A stretch of DNA of 64,000 nt from Antedon mediterranea (lineage: Eukaryota; Echinodermata; Crinoidea; Comatulida; Antedonidae), in NCBI RefSeq assembly GCF_964355755.1, contig NC_092679.1, forward strand, positions 4,402,001-4,466,000. Direction: 5' to 3'. The notes under the pieces are model-generated. The model did not search any database. It was not told where the DNA came from and saw only the letters and a program-made list of their open reading frames with translations. Positions within the stretch are counted from its first letter, which is position 1. Each line of letters starts with the position of its first letter. Shown one piece after another: positions 45,436-56,888 of this stretch. The translations under genes were made by a program, and so were the position numbers.

Positions 45436-48400
45436 TTGTCTCATAAAAATCAATCGCCTAAGTCAGTCAATTGCCTAAGTCAGTCAATCAGTCAATTGCC
45501 TAAGTCAGTCTGTCAATCGCCTAAGTCAGTCAGTCAATCGCCTAAGTCAGTCAGTCAATTTCATTTCATTCATTTCATTTCATTTATTTGGTCTCATAAA
45601 AATCAATCGCCTAAGTCAGTCAATTGCCTAAGTCAGTCAATCGGTCAATTGCCTAAGTCAGTCAGTCAGTCAATCGCCTAAGTCAGTCAGTCAATCGCCT
45701 CAGTCAGTCAATCACCTAAGTCAGTCAATCGCCTAAGTCAGTCAGTCCGTCAATCGCCTAAGTCAGTCAGTCAGTCAATCAATCACCTAAGTCAGTCAGT
45801 CCGTCAATCGCCTAAGTCAGTCAGTCAGTCAATCAATCGCCTAAGTCAGTCAGTCAGTCAATCGCCTCAGTCAGTCAATCACCTAAGTCAGTCAATCGCC
45901 TAAGTCAGTCAGTCAGTCAATCAATCGCCTCAGTCAGTCAATCGCCTAAGTCAGTCAATCGCCTAAGTCAGTCAGTCAGTCAATCTCCTCAGTCAGTCAA
46001 TCGCCTAAGTCAGTCAGTCAATCGCCTCGGTCAGTCAATCGCCTAAGTCAGTCAGTCAATCGCCTAAGTCAGTCAGTCAATCGCCTAAGTCAGTCAGTCA
46101 ATTTCATTTCATTCATTTCATTTCATTTATTTTGTCTCATAAAAATCAATCGCCTCGGTCAGTCAATCGCCTAAGTCAGTCAGTCAATTTCTTTTCATTC
46201 ATTTCATTTCATTTATTTTGTCTCATAAAAATCAATCGCCTAAGTCAGTCAATTGCCTAAGTCAGTCAATCAGTAAATTGCCTAAGTCAGTCTGTCAATC
46301 GCCTAAGTCAGTCAGTCAATCGCCTAAGTCAGTCAGTCAATTTCATTTCATTCATTTCATTTCATTTTTTTGGTCTCATAAAAATCAATCGCCTAAGTCA
46401 GTCAATTGCCTAAGTCAGCCAATCGGTCAATTGCCTAAGTCAGTCAGTCAATCGCCTAAGTCAGTAAGTCAATCGCCTAAGTCAGTCAGACAATCGCCTG
46501 AGTCAGTCAGTCAATCGCCTAAGTCAGTCAGTCCGTCAATCGCCTAAGTCAGTCAGTCAGTCAATCAATCACCTAAGTCAGTCAGTCCGTCAATCGCCTC
46601 AGTCAGTCAGTCAGTCAATCAATCGCCTAAGTCAGTCAGTCAGTCAATCGCCTCAGTCAGTCAATCACCTAAGTCAGTTAATCGCCTAAGACAGTCAGTC
46701 AGTCAATCAATCGCCTAAGTCAGTCAGTCAGTCAATCGCCTCAGTCAGTCAATCACCTAAGTCAGTCAGTCAGTCAATCAATTGCCTCAGTCAGTCAATT
46801 GCCTAAGTCAGTCAGTCAGTCAATCTCCTCAGTCAGTCAATCGCCTAAGTCAGTCAGTCAATCGCCTCGGTCATCCAATCGCCTAAGTCAGTCAGTCAAT
46901 CGCCTAAGTCAGTCAGTCAATCGCCTAAGTCAGTCAGTCAATTTCATTTCATTCATTTCATTTCATTTATTTTGTCTCATAAAAATCAATCACCTAAGTC
47001 AGTCAATTGCCTAAGTCAGTCAATCGGTCAATTGCCTAAGTCAGTCAGTCAGTCAATCGCCTAAGTCAGTCAGTCAATCGTCTAAGTCAGTCAGTCAATC
47101 GCCTGAGTCAGTCAGTCAATCGCCTAAGTCAGTCAGTCCGTCAATCGCCTAAGTCAGTCAGTCAGTCAATCAATCACCTAAGTCAGTCAGTCCGTCAATC
47201 GCCTAAGTCAGTCAGTCAGTCAATCAATCGCCTAAGTCAGTCAGTCAGTCAATCGCCTCAGTCAGTCAATCACCTAAGTCAGTCAATCGCCTAAGTCAGT
47301 CAGTCCGTCAATCGCCTAAGTCAGTCAGTCAATCGCCTAAGTCAGTCAGTCAATTTCATTTCATTTCATTTATTTTATCTCATAAAAATCAATCGCCTAA
47401 GTCAGTCAATCGCCTAAGTCAGTCAGTCAATTTCTTTTCATTCATTTCATTTCATTTATTTTGTCTCATAAAAATCAATCGCCTAAGTCAGTCAATTGCC
47501 TAAGTCAGTCAATCAGTCAATTGCCTAAGTCAGTCTGTCAATCGCCTAAGTCAGTCAGTCAATCGCCTAAGTCAGTCAGTCAATTTCATTTCATTCATTT
47601 CGTTTCATTTATTTGGTCTCATAAAAATCAATCGCCTAAGTCAGTCAATTGCCTAAGTCAGTCAATCGGTCAATTGCCTAAGTCAGTCAGTCAGTCAATC
47701 GCCTAAGTCAGTCAGTCAATCGCCTCAGTCAGTCAATCACCTAAGTCAGTCAATCGCCTAAGTCAGTCAGTCCGTCAATCGCCTAAGTCAGTCAGTCAGT
47801 CAATCAATCACCTAAGTCAGTCAGTCCGTCAATCGCCTAAGTCAGTCAGTCAGTCAATCAATCGCCTAAGTCAGTCAGTCAGTCAATCGCCTCAGTCAGT
47901 CAATCACCTAAGTCAGTCAATCGCCTAAGTCAGTCAGTCAGTCAATCAATCGCCTCAGTCAGTCAATCGCCTAAGTCAGTCAATCGCCTAAGTCAGTCAG
48001 TCAGTCAATCTCCTCAGTCAGTCAATCGCCTAAGTCAGTCAGTCAATCGCCTCGGTCATTCAATCGCCTAAGTCAGTCAGTCAATCGCCTAAGTCAGTCA
48101 GTCAATCGCCTAAGTCAGTCAGTCAATTTCATTTCATTCATTTCATTTCATTTATTTTGTCTCATAAAAATCAATCGCCTCGGTCAGTCAATCGCCTAAG
48201 TCAGTCAGTCAATTTCTTTTCATTCATTTCATTTCATTTATTTTGTCTCATAAAAATCAATCGCCTAAGTCAGTCAATTGCCTAAGTCAGTCAATCAGTA
48301 AATTGCCTAAGTCAGTCTGTCAATCGCCTAAATCAGTCAGTCAATCGCCTAAGTCAGTCAGTCAATTTCATTTCATTCATTTCATTTCATTTATTTGGTC

Positions 48401-49400
48401 TCATAAAAATCAATCGCCTAAGTCAGTCAATTGCCTAAGTCAGCCAATCGGTCAATTGCCTAAGTCAGTCAGTCAATCGCCTAAGTCAGTAAGTCAATCG
48501 CCTAAGTCAGTCAGACAATCGCCTGAGTCAGTCAGTCAATCGCCTAAGTCAGTCAGTCCGTCAATCGCCTAAGTCAGTCAGTCAGTCAATCAATCACCTA
48601 AGTCAGTCAGTCCGTCAATCGCCTCAGTCAGTCAGTCAGTCAATCAATCGCCTAAGTCAGTCAGTCAGTCAATCGCCTCAGTCAGTCAATCACCTAAGTC
48701 AGTTAATCGCCTAAGACAGTCAGTCAGTCAATCAATCGCCTAAGTCAGTCAGTCAATCAATCGCCTCAGTCAGTCAATTGCCTAAGTCAGTCAGTCAGTT
48801 AATCTCCTCAGTCAGTCAATCGCCTAAGTCAGTCAGTCAATCGCCTCGGTCATCCAATCGCCTAAGTCAGTCAGTCAATCGCCTAAGTCAGTCAGTCAAT
48901 CGCCTAAGTCAGTCAGTCAATTTCATTTCATTCATTTCATTTCATTTATTTTGTCTCATAAAAATCAATCGCCTAAGTCAGTCAATTGCCTAAGTCAGTC
49001 AATCGGTCAATTGCCTAAGTCAGTCAGTCAATCGCCAAAGTCAGTCAGTCAATCGCCTAAGTCAGTCAGTCAATCGCCTGAGTCAGTCAGTCAATCGCCT
49101 AAGTCAGTCAGTCCGTCAATCGCCTAAGTCAGTCAGTCAGTCAATCAATCACCTAAGTCAGTCAGTCCGTCAATCGCCTAGGTCAGTCAGTCAATCAATC
49201 GCCTAAGTCAGTCAGTCAGTCAATCGCCTCAGTCAGTCAATCACCTAAGTCAGTCAATCGCCTAAGTCAGTCAGTCAGTCAATCAATCGCCTCAGTCAGT
49301 CAATCGCCTAAGTCAGTCAATCGCCTCAGTCAGTCAGTCAGTCAATCAATCTCCTCAGTCAGTCAATCGCCTAAGTCAGTCAGTCAGTCAATCTCCTCAG
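45436..49400. repeat. Two tandem higher-order repeat units of 2025 bp
   Basis: Landmarks at 45436 and 46218 recur at 47461 and 48243, both shifted by exactly 2025 bases. Sequence between them is almost the same, with point changes (for example TTTTTTT at 46371 versus TTTATTT at 48396). From about 46800 the offset falls to 1979 through a deletion in the second copy. This is the clearest recent segmental duplication in the array. Confidence 0.75.
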
Positions 49401-50552
49401 TCAGTCAATCGCCTAAGTCAGTCAGTCAATCGCCTAAGTCAGTCAGTCAATCGCCTAAGTCAGTCAGTCAATCGCCTAAGTCAGTCAGTCAATCGCCTAA
49501 GTCAGTCAGTCAATTTCATTTCATTCATTTCATTTCATTTATTTTGTCTCATAAAAATCAATCGCCTAAGTCAGTCAATCGCCTAAGTCAGTCAGTCAAT
49601 TTCTTTTCATTCATTTCATTTCATTTATTTTGTCTCATAAAAATCAATCACCTAAGTCAGTCAATTGCCTAAGTCAGTCAATCAGTCAATTGCCTAAGTC
49701 AGTCTGTCAATCGCCTAAGTCAGTCAGTCAATCGCCTAAGTCAGTCAGTCAATTTCATTTCATTCATTTCATTTCATTTATTTGGTCTCATAAAAATCAA
49801 TCGCCTAAGTCAGTCAATTGCCTAAGTCAGTCAATCGGTCAATTGCCTAAGTCAGTCAGTCAATCGCCTAAGTCAGTCAGTCAATTTTATTTCATTCATT
49901 TCATTTCATTTATTTGGTCTCATAAAAATCAATCGCCTAAGTCAGTCAATTGCCTAAGTCAGTCAATCGGTCAATTGCCTAAGTCCGTCAGTCAATCGCC
50001 TAAGTCAGTCAGTCAATCGCCTAAGTCAGTCAGTCAATCGCCTGAGTCAGTCAGTCAATCGCCTAAGTCAGTCAGTCCGTCAATCGCCTAAGTCAGTCAG
50101 TCAGTCAATCACCTAAGTCAGTCAGTCCGTCAATCGCCTAAGTCAGTCAGTCAGTCAATCAATCGCCTAAGTCAGTCAGTCAGTCAATCGCCTCAGTCAG
50201 TCAATCACCTAAGTCAGTCAATCGCCTAAGTCAGTCAGTCAGTCAATCAATCGCCTAAGTCAGTCAGTCAGTCAATCACCTCAGTCAGTCAATCACCTAA
50301 GTCAGTCAATCGCCTAAGTCAGTCAGTAAGTCAATGGCCTAAGTCTGTTAATCGCCTAAGTCAGTCAGTAAGTCAATCGCCTAAATCAGCCAGTCAGTCA
50401 ATCGCCTCAGTCAGTCAATCGCCTAAGTCAGTCAATCGCCTAAGTCAGTCAGTCAGTCAGTCAGTCAATCGCCTCAGTCAGTCAATCGCCTAAGTCAGTC
50501 AGTAAGTCAATCGCTTCAGTCAGTCAGTCAATCGCCTAAGTCAGTCAGTCAA

Positions 50553-50655
50553 TTTCATTTTATTTCATTTCATTCATTTCATTTCATTTATTTTGTCTCA
50601 TAAAAATACAATATAAAAAAACATGGACATGAACAAGATGAGATAGGATTCCTGT
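50553..50655 (-). repeat. Extended retroposon-like spacer, copy 1
   Basis: The usual spacer continues past 'ctcataaaaat' into 'acaatataaaaaaacatgga', 'catgaacaagatgagatagg' and 'attcctgt' before the AGTC units resume. Two further copies lie at 54053-54147 and 55289-55373, with 'gagacagg' in place of 'gagatagg'. Confidence 0.85.
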
Positions 50656-53600
50656 CAATCGCCTAAGTGAGTCAATCGCCTAAGTCAGTCAATCAATCGC
50701 CTAAGTCAGTCAATCAGTCAATTGTCTAAGTCAATCAATTGCCTAAGTCAATCAATCAGTCAATCGCCTTAGTCAGAAAGTCAATCACCTAAGTCAGTCA
50801 ATCAATCGCTTAAGTGAGTCAGTCAATCGCCTAAGTCAGTCAGTCAATCGCCTAAGTCAGTCAGTCAATCGCCTAAGTCAGTCAGTCAATCGCCTAAGTC
50901 AGTCAATTGCCTAAGTCAGTCAATTGCCTAAGTCAGTCAGTCAGTCGCCTAAGTCAGTCAGTCAGTCGCCTAAGTCAGTCAGTCAGTCGCCTAAGTCAGT
51001 CAGTCAATCGCCTAAGTCAGTCAGTCAATCGCCTAAGTCAGTCAGTCATTCGCCTAAGTCAGTCAGTGAACCGCCTAAGTCAGTCAGTCAATCGCCTAAG
51101 TCCGTCAGTCAATCACCTAAGTCCGTCAGTCAATCGCCTAAGTCCGTCAGTCAATCACCTAAGTCAGTCAGTCGCATAAAATCAGTCAGTCAATTGCCTA
51201 AGTCAGTCAGTCAATCAGTCAATTGCCTAAGTCACTCAATCGCCTAAGTCAGTCAATCGCCTAAGTCAGTCAGTCAATCAGTCAATTGCCTAAGTCAGTC
51301 AATCGCCTAAGTCAGTCAGTCAATCGCCTAAGTCAGTCAGTCATTCGCTTAAGTCAGTCAGTCAATCGCCTAAGTCAGTGATCAGTCAATCAATCGCCTA
51401 AGTCAGTCAATCAATCAATCACCAATTTCAATTCATTCATTTCATTTCATTTATTTTGTCTCATAAAAATCAATCGCCTAAGTCAGTCAATTGCCTAAGT
51501 CAGTCAATCAGTCAGTCAATTGCCTAAGTCAGTCAATCAGTCAATTGCCTAGGTCAGTCAGTCAATCGCCTAAGTCAGTCAGTAAGTCAATCGCCTAAAT
51601 CAGTCAATCGCCTAAGTCAGTTAGTCAGTCAATCGCCTGAGTCAGTCAATCGCCTAGGTCAGTCAATCACCTAAGTCAGTCAGTCAGTCAATCAATCGCC
51701 TCAGTCAGTCAATCGCCTAAGTCAGTCAGTCAGTCAATCTCCTCAGTCAGTCAATCTCCTCAGTCAGTCAATCGCCTAAGTCAGTCAGTCAATCGCCTCG
51801 GTCAGTCAATCGCCTAAGTCATTCAGTCAATCGCCTAAGTCAGTCAGTCAATTTCATTTCATTCATTTCATTTCATTTATTTGGTCTTATAAAAATCAAT
51901 CGCCTAAGTCAGTCAATTGCCTAAGTCAGTCAATCGGTCAATTGCCTAAGTCAGTCAGTCAATCGCCTAAGTCAGTCAGTCAATCGCCTAAGTCAGTCAG
52001 TCAATCGCCTGAGTCAGTCAGTCAATCGCCTAAGTCAGTCAGTCCGTCAATCGCCTAAGTCAGTCAGTCAGTCAATCAATCACCTAAGTCAGTCAGTCCG
52101 TCAATCGCCTAAGTCAGTCAGTCAGTCAATCAATCGCCTAAGTCAGTCAGTCAGTCAATCACCTCAGTCAGTCAATCACCTAAGTCAGTCAATCGCCAAA
52201 GTCAGTCAGTCAGTCAATCAATCGCCTCAGTCAGTCAATCGCCTAAGTCAGTCAGTCAGTCAATCAATCGCCTCAGTCAGTCAATCGCCTAAGTCAGTCA
52301 GTCAGTCAATCTCTTCAGTCAGTCAATCGCCTAAGTCAGTCAGTTAATCGCCTCGGTCAGTCAATCGCCTAAGTCAGTCAGTCAATCGCCTAAGTCAGTC
52401 AGTCAATCGCCTAAGTCAGTCAGTCAATTTCATTTCATTCCTTTCATTTCATTTATTTTGTCTCATAAAAATCAATCGCCTAAGTCAGTCAATCGTCTAA
52501 GTCAGTCAGTCAATTTCTTTTCATTCATTTCATTTCATTTATTTTGTCTCATAAAAATCAATCGCCTAAGTCAGTCAATTGCCTAAGTCAGTCAATCAGT
52601 CAATTGCCTAAGTCAGTCTGTCAATCGCCTAAGTCAGTCAGTCAATCGCCTAAGTCAGTCAGTCAATTTCATTTCATTCATTTCATTTCATTTATTTGGT
52701 CTCATAAAAATCAATCGCCTAAGTCAGTCAATTGCCTAAGTCAGTCAATCGGTCAATTGCCTAAGTCAATCAGTCAATCGCCTAAGTCAGTCAGTCAATC
52801 GCCTGAGTCAGTCAGTCAATCGCCTAAGTCAGTCAGTCAATCGCCTAAGTCAGTCAGTCATTCGCCTAAGTCAGTCAGTCAATCGCCTAAGTCAGTGATC
52901 AGTCAATCAATCGCCTAAGTCAGACAATCAATCAATCGCCTAAGTCCGTCAGTCAATCACCTAAGTCAGTCAGTCAATCGCCTAAGTCAGTCAGTCAATC
53001 GCCTAAGTCAGTCACTCAATCGCCTAAGTCAGTCACTCAATCGCCTAAGTCAGTCAATCGCCTAAGTCAGTCAGTCAATCGCCTAAGTCAGTCAGTCAAT
53101 CGCCTAAGTCAGTCAGTCAATCGCCTAAGTCAGTCAGTCAATTGCCTAAGTCAGTCAGTAAGTCAATCGCCTAAGTCAGTCAATCGCCTAAGTCAGTCAG
53201 TCAGTCAATCGCCTCAGTCAGTCAATTGCCTAAGTCAGTCAGTCAATCGCCTTAAGTCAGTCAGTAAGTCAATCGCCTAAATCAGTCAGTCAGTCAATCG
53301 CCTCAGTCAGTCAATCGCCTAAGTCAGTCAGTCAATCGCCTAAGTCAGTCAGTAAGTCAATCGCCTAAATCAGTCAGTCAGTCAATCGCCTCAGTCAGTC
53401 AATCGCTTAAGTCAGTCAGTCATACAATCGCCTCAGTCAGTCAATCGCCTAAGTCAGTCAATTGCCTAAGTCAGTAAATCAGTCAATTGCCAAAGTCAGT
53501 CAGTCAATCGCCTAAGTTAGTCAGTCAATCGCCTAAGTCAGTCAGTCAATCGCCTAAGTCAGTCAGTCATTCGCCTAAGTCAGTCAGTCAATCGCCTAAG

Positions 53601-54052
53601 TCAGTCAGTCAATCAATCGCCTAAGTCAGTCAATCAATCGCCTAAGTCAGTCAGTCAATCGCCTAAGTTAGTCAGTCAATCGCCTAAGTCAGTCAGTCAA
53701 TCACCGAAGTCAGTCAGTCAATCGCCTAAGTCAGTCAGTCAATTGCCTAAGTCAGTCACTCAATCGCCTAAGTCAGTCAATCGCCTAAGTCAGTCAGTCA
53801 ATCGCCTAAGTCAGTCAGTCAATCGCCTAAGTCAGTAAGTCAATCGCCTAAGTCAGTCAATCGCCTCAGTCAGTCAATCGCCTAAGTCAGTCAATCGCCT
53901 AAGTCAGTCAGTCAATCGCCTCAGTCAGTCAATCGCCTAAGTCAGTCAGTCAATCGCCTCGGTCAGCCAATCGCCTAAGTCAGTCAGTCAATCGCCTAAG
54001 TCAGTCAGTCAATCGCCTAAGTCAGTCAGTCAATCGCCTAAGTCAGTCAGTC

Positions 54053-54147
54053 AATTTCATTTCATTCATTTCATTTCATTTATTTTGTCTCATAAAAATA
54101 CAATATAAAAAAACATGGACATGAACAAGATGAGACAGGATTCCTGT
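54053..54147 (-). repeat. Extended retroposon-like spacer, copy 2
   Basis: Same extended sequence as 50553-50655, again ending in 'caggattcctgt' directly before 'caatcgcc'. Confidence 0.85.
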
Positions 54148-55288
54148 CAATCGCCTAAGTCACTCAATCGCCTAAGTTAGTCAATCGCCTAAGTGAGTCA
54201 GTCAATCGCCTAAGTGAGTCAGTCAATCGCCTAAGTCAGTCAGTCAATCGCCTAAGTTAGTCAATCAATCGCCTAAGTCAGTCAGTCAGTCAATCGCCTA
54301 AGTCAGTCAGTCAATCGCCTAAATCAGTCAGTCAATCGCCTAAGTCAGTCATTCAATCGCCTAAGTCAGTCAGTCAATCGCCTAAGTTAGTCAATCAGTC
54401 AATTGCCTAAGTAAATCAATCGCCTAAGTCAATAAATCATTCAATCGCCTAAGTCAATCAATTGCCTAAGTCAATCAATCAGTCAATCGCCTAAGTCAAT
54501 CAATCAGTCAATCGCCTAAGTCAGTCAATCGCCTAAGTCAGTAAATTGCCTAAGTCAGTCAATTAGGCAATTGCCTAATTCAGTCAATCGCCTAAGTCAG
54601 TCAATTGCCTAAGTCAGTAAATCAGTCAATTGCCTAAGTCAGTCAGTCAATCGCCTAAGTTAGTCAGTCAATCGCCTAAGTCAGTCAGTCAATCGCCTAA
54701 GTCAGTCAGTCATTCGCCTAAGTCAGTCAGTCAATCGCCTAAGTCAGTCAGTCAATCAATCGCCTAAGTCAGTCAATCAATCGCCTAAGTCAGTCAGTCA
54801 ATCGCCTAAGTCAGTCAGTCAATCGCCTCAGTCCGTCAGTCATTCACCTAAGTCAGTCAGTCAATCGCCTAAGTCAGTCAGTCAATCGCCTAAGTCAGTC
54901 ACTCAATCGCCTAAATCAGTCACTCAATCGCCTAAGTCACTCAATCGCCTAAGTCAGTCAATCGCCCAAGTCAGTCAGTCAATCGCCTAAGTCAGTCACT
55001 CAATCGCCTAAGTCAGTCAGTCAATCGCCTAAGTCAGTCAGTCAATCGCCTAAGTCAGTCAGTAAGTCAATCGCCTAAGTCAGTCAATCGCCTAAGTCAG
55101 CCAGTCAGTCAATCACCTCAGTCAGTCAATCGCCTAAGTCAGTCAATCGCCTAAGTCAGTCAGTCAGTCAATCGCCTCAGTCAGTCAATCGCCTAAGTCA
55201 GTCAGTCAATCGCCTCGGTCAGTCAATCGCCTAAGTCAGTCAGTCAATCGCCTAAGTCAGTCAGTCAATCGCCTAAGTCAGTCAGTCA

Positions 55289-55373
55289 ATTTCATTTCAT
55301 TTCATTTATTTTGTCTCATAAAAATACAATATAAAAAAACATGGACATGAACAAGATGAGACAGGATTCCTGT
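55289..55373 (-). repeat. Extended retroposon-like spacer, copy 3
   Basis: Same as copies 1 and 2, with one fewer CATTT unit at its left end. Confidence 0.85.
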
Positions 55374-55843
55374 CAATCGCCTAAGTCAGTCAATCGCTTA
55401 AGTGAGTCAGTCAATCGCCTAAGTCAGTCAGTCAATCGCCTAAGTCAGTCAATCAATCGCCTAAGTCAGTAAGTCAATCGCCTATGTCAGTCAGTCAATT
55501 GCTTATGTCAGTCAGTCAATCGCCTAAGTCAGTCAGTCAATCGCCTAAATCAGTCAGTCAATCGCCTAAGTCAGTCAATCAAGCGCCTAAGTCAGTCAGT
55601 CAATCGCCTATGTCAGTCAGTCAATTGCCTATGTCAGTCAGTCAATCGCCTAAGTCAGTCAGTCAATCGCCTAAATCAGTCAGTCAATCGCCTAAGTCAG
55701 TCATTCAATCGCCTAAGTCAGTCAGTCAATCGCCTAAGTCAGTCAGTCAATCGCCTAAGTCAGTCAATCAGTCAATTGCCTAAGTCAATAAATCGCCTAA
55801 GTCAATCAATCAGTCAATCGCCTAAGTCAATCAATTGCCTAAG

Positions 55844-56540
55844 ATTGACAAATTAATTGGTCACCTTTATTTTATCAAGATAGATATGAATGTTGTATGG
55901 TTATATATAAGGTTTTGACAGATAATGCCCCACCTTACCTAAATAATGTATTTACATACAATGATATAAATTATAATCTAAGGCACAGTGATACACATCT
56001 ATTCATCCCGAAGCCAAAAACCGATTTTAAAAAACGAAGTCTGTCTTATCGTGGAGCAATTATATGGAATAGTCTAAATGTTGATACCCTTCCAAATTCA
56101 GTTAAGTTGTTTAAAACGTATCTGAAAAATGCATTGTAAAACATAATGGTATGGTAATCTACGATGGTGTACATCCAACTTTTAAAATGGCTAAATACTA
56201 TATAAAATGTGTGTTTTATCACTAATTTATTTTAAGGTAAATTAAATCAAAAAGATTTATTATGTATTACAGTAGAATCTCCATAAATTATACACTTCGA
56301 TAAGGGTTTCCGTTTACACGGGAAGTACCGGTATGGTGTACCCTAAATAGAGGTGTCAGATGAAGGGGATTCTGCTGTAATTTTGTTTCTTTTCAATTTC
56401 AATTTTTTCGTTTCTGTCGTATTTATATGGTGTTGATTTTTTTTTTGTAATACAGTATCACGAACTTGTGTAAAAACAATCAATATTGATTGAACGAGTT
56501 GTACTGCACATCAGTCTCGTGTCTAAATAAAGTTTATATA
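55844..56540 (+). mobile_element. 3' fragment of a LINE embedded in the minisatellite
   Basis: The frame ending at 56139 contains YKVLTDNAPPYLNNVFTYND, YNLRHSDTHLFIPKPKTDF, KKRSLSYRGAIIWNSL and a closing FKTYLKNAL. This is the conserved C-terminal tail of LINE pol proteins (NYNLR...LPKPKT.F.KRSFSYRGA..WNSL). It opens upstream as FYQDRYECCMVIYK and is 5'-truncated at the border with the AGTC units. The 3' UTR of about 400 bases ends 'aataaagtttatatatcaat' with TCAA-type repeats that merge into the minisatellite. It is not the same LINE as the fragment at 13841-14325. Confidence 0.8.
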
Positions 56541-56888
56541 TCAATCATTCAATCACCTAAGTCAATCAATCAGTTAATCGCCTAAGTCAATCAATCAATC
56601 AGTCAATCGCCGAAGTCAATCAATCAATCAATCAATCAATCAGTCAATCGCCTAAGTCAATCAACCAAGTCAATCGACCCTTTTATTTTTTGACATAAAT
56701 AGTTACTATAGCATCATAAACATGCGCAGAGTCGAATCAATCGCCTAAGTCAGTCAGTCGACTAAGTCAGTCAGTCAATCGCCTAAGTCAGTCAGTCAAT
56801 CGCCTAAGTCAGTCAGTCAATCGCCTAAGTCAGTCAATCAATCGCCTAAGTCAGTCAATCAATCGCCTAAGTCAGTCAAACAATCGCC
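56541..56888. repeat. AGTC minisatellite, right end, with a 63-bp satellite fragment inside
   Basis: Units here are less regular, with more AATC tetranucleotides (tcaatcaatcaatcaatcag). At 56674-56736 a piece of the 297-bp satellite ('tcgacccttttattttttga' to 'catgcgcagagtcgaa') interrupts them. The array stops at 'acaatcgcc' where the satellite resumes. Confidence 0.9.

Larger units (their letters stand above)
27989..55843. repeat. AGTC minisatellite array, core 13 bp plus variable AGTC units, higher-order organised
   Basis: The basic unit is AATCGCCTAAGTC followed by one, two or three AGTC tetranucleotides, giving repeat lengths of 17, 21 or 25 bp; the 21-bp form dominates. Recurrent variants are CTCAGTC, CTGAGTC, CTCGGTC, CACCTAAGTC, TTGCC for TCGCC and CCGTC. 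Dozens of (AAATG)-rich spacers of about 50 bp interrupt it. Long blocks recur in order: landmark frames recur at spacings of 2859 and 2876 (29138 to 31997, 30187 to 33063), 1335 and 1314 (39512 to 40847, 40138 to 41452), about 1900 (42902 to 44802) and exactly 2025 bp for two landmarks (45436 to 47461, 46218 to 48243). Open frames of up to 153 codons reading SQSPKSV heptads arise because 21 is a multiple of 3; I do not call them genes. Confidence 0.95.

Noticed and set aside
29138-52918. Many 60-153 codon open frames beginning with a conserved SHKNQSPKSV-like start
   Set aside because: They are translations of the minisatellite and its spacer; they begin at near-cognate codons, repeat in register with the DNA repeat, and have no independent coding signal.
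27989-56888. Regular repeats with spacers, CRISPR-like at first sight
   Set aside because: The spacers are the same sequence repeated, units vary in length, there are no cas genes, and the surroundings are eukaryotic.
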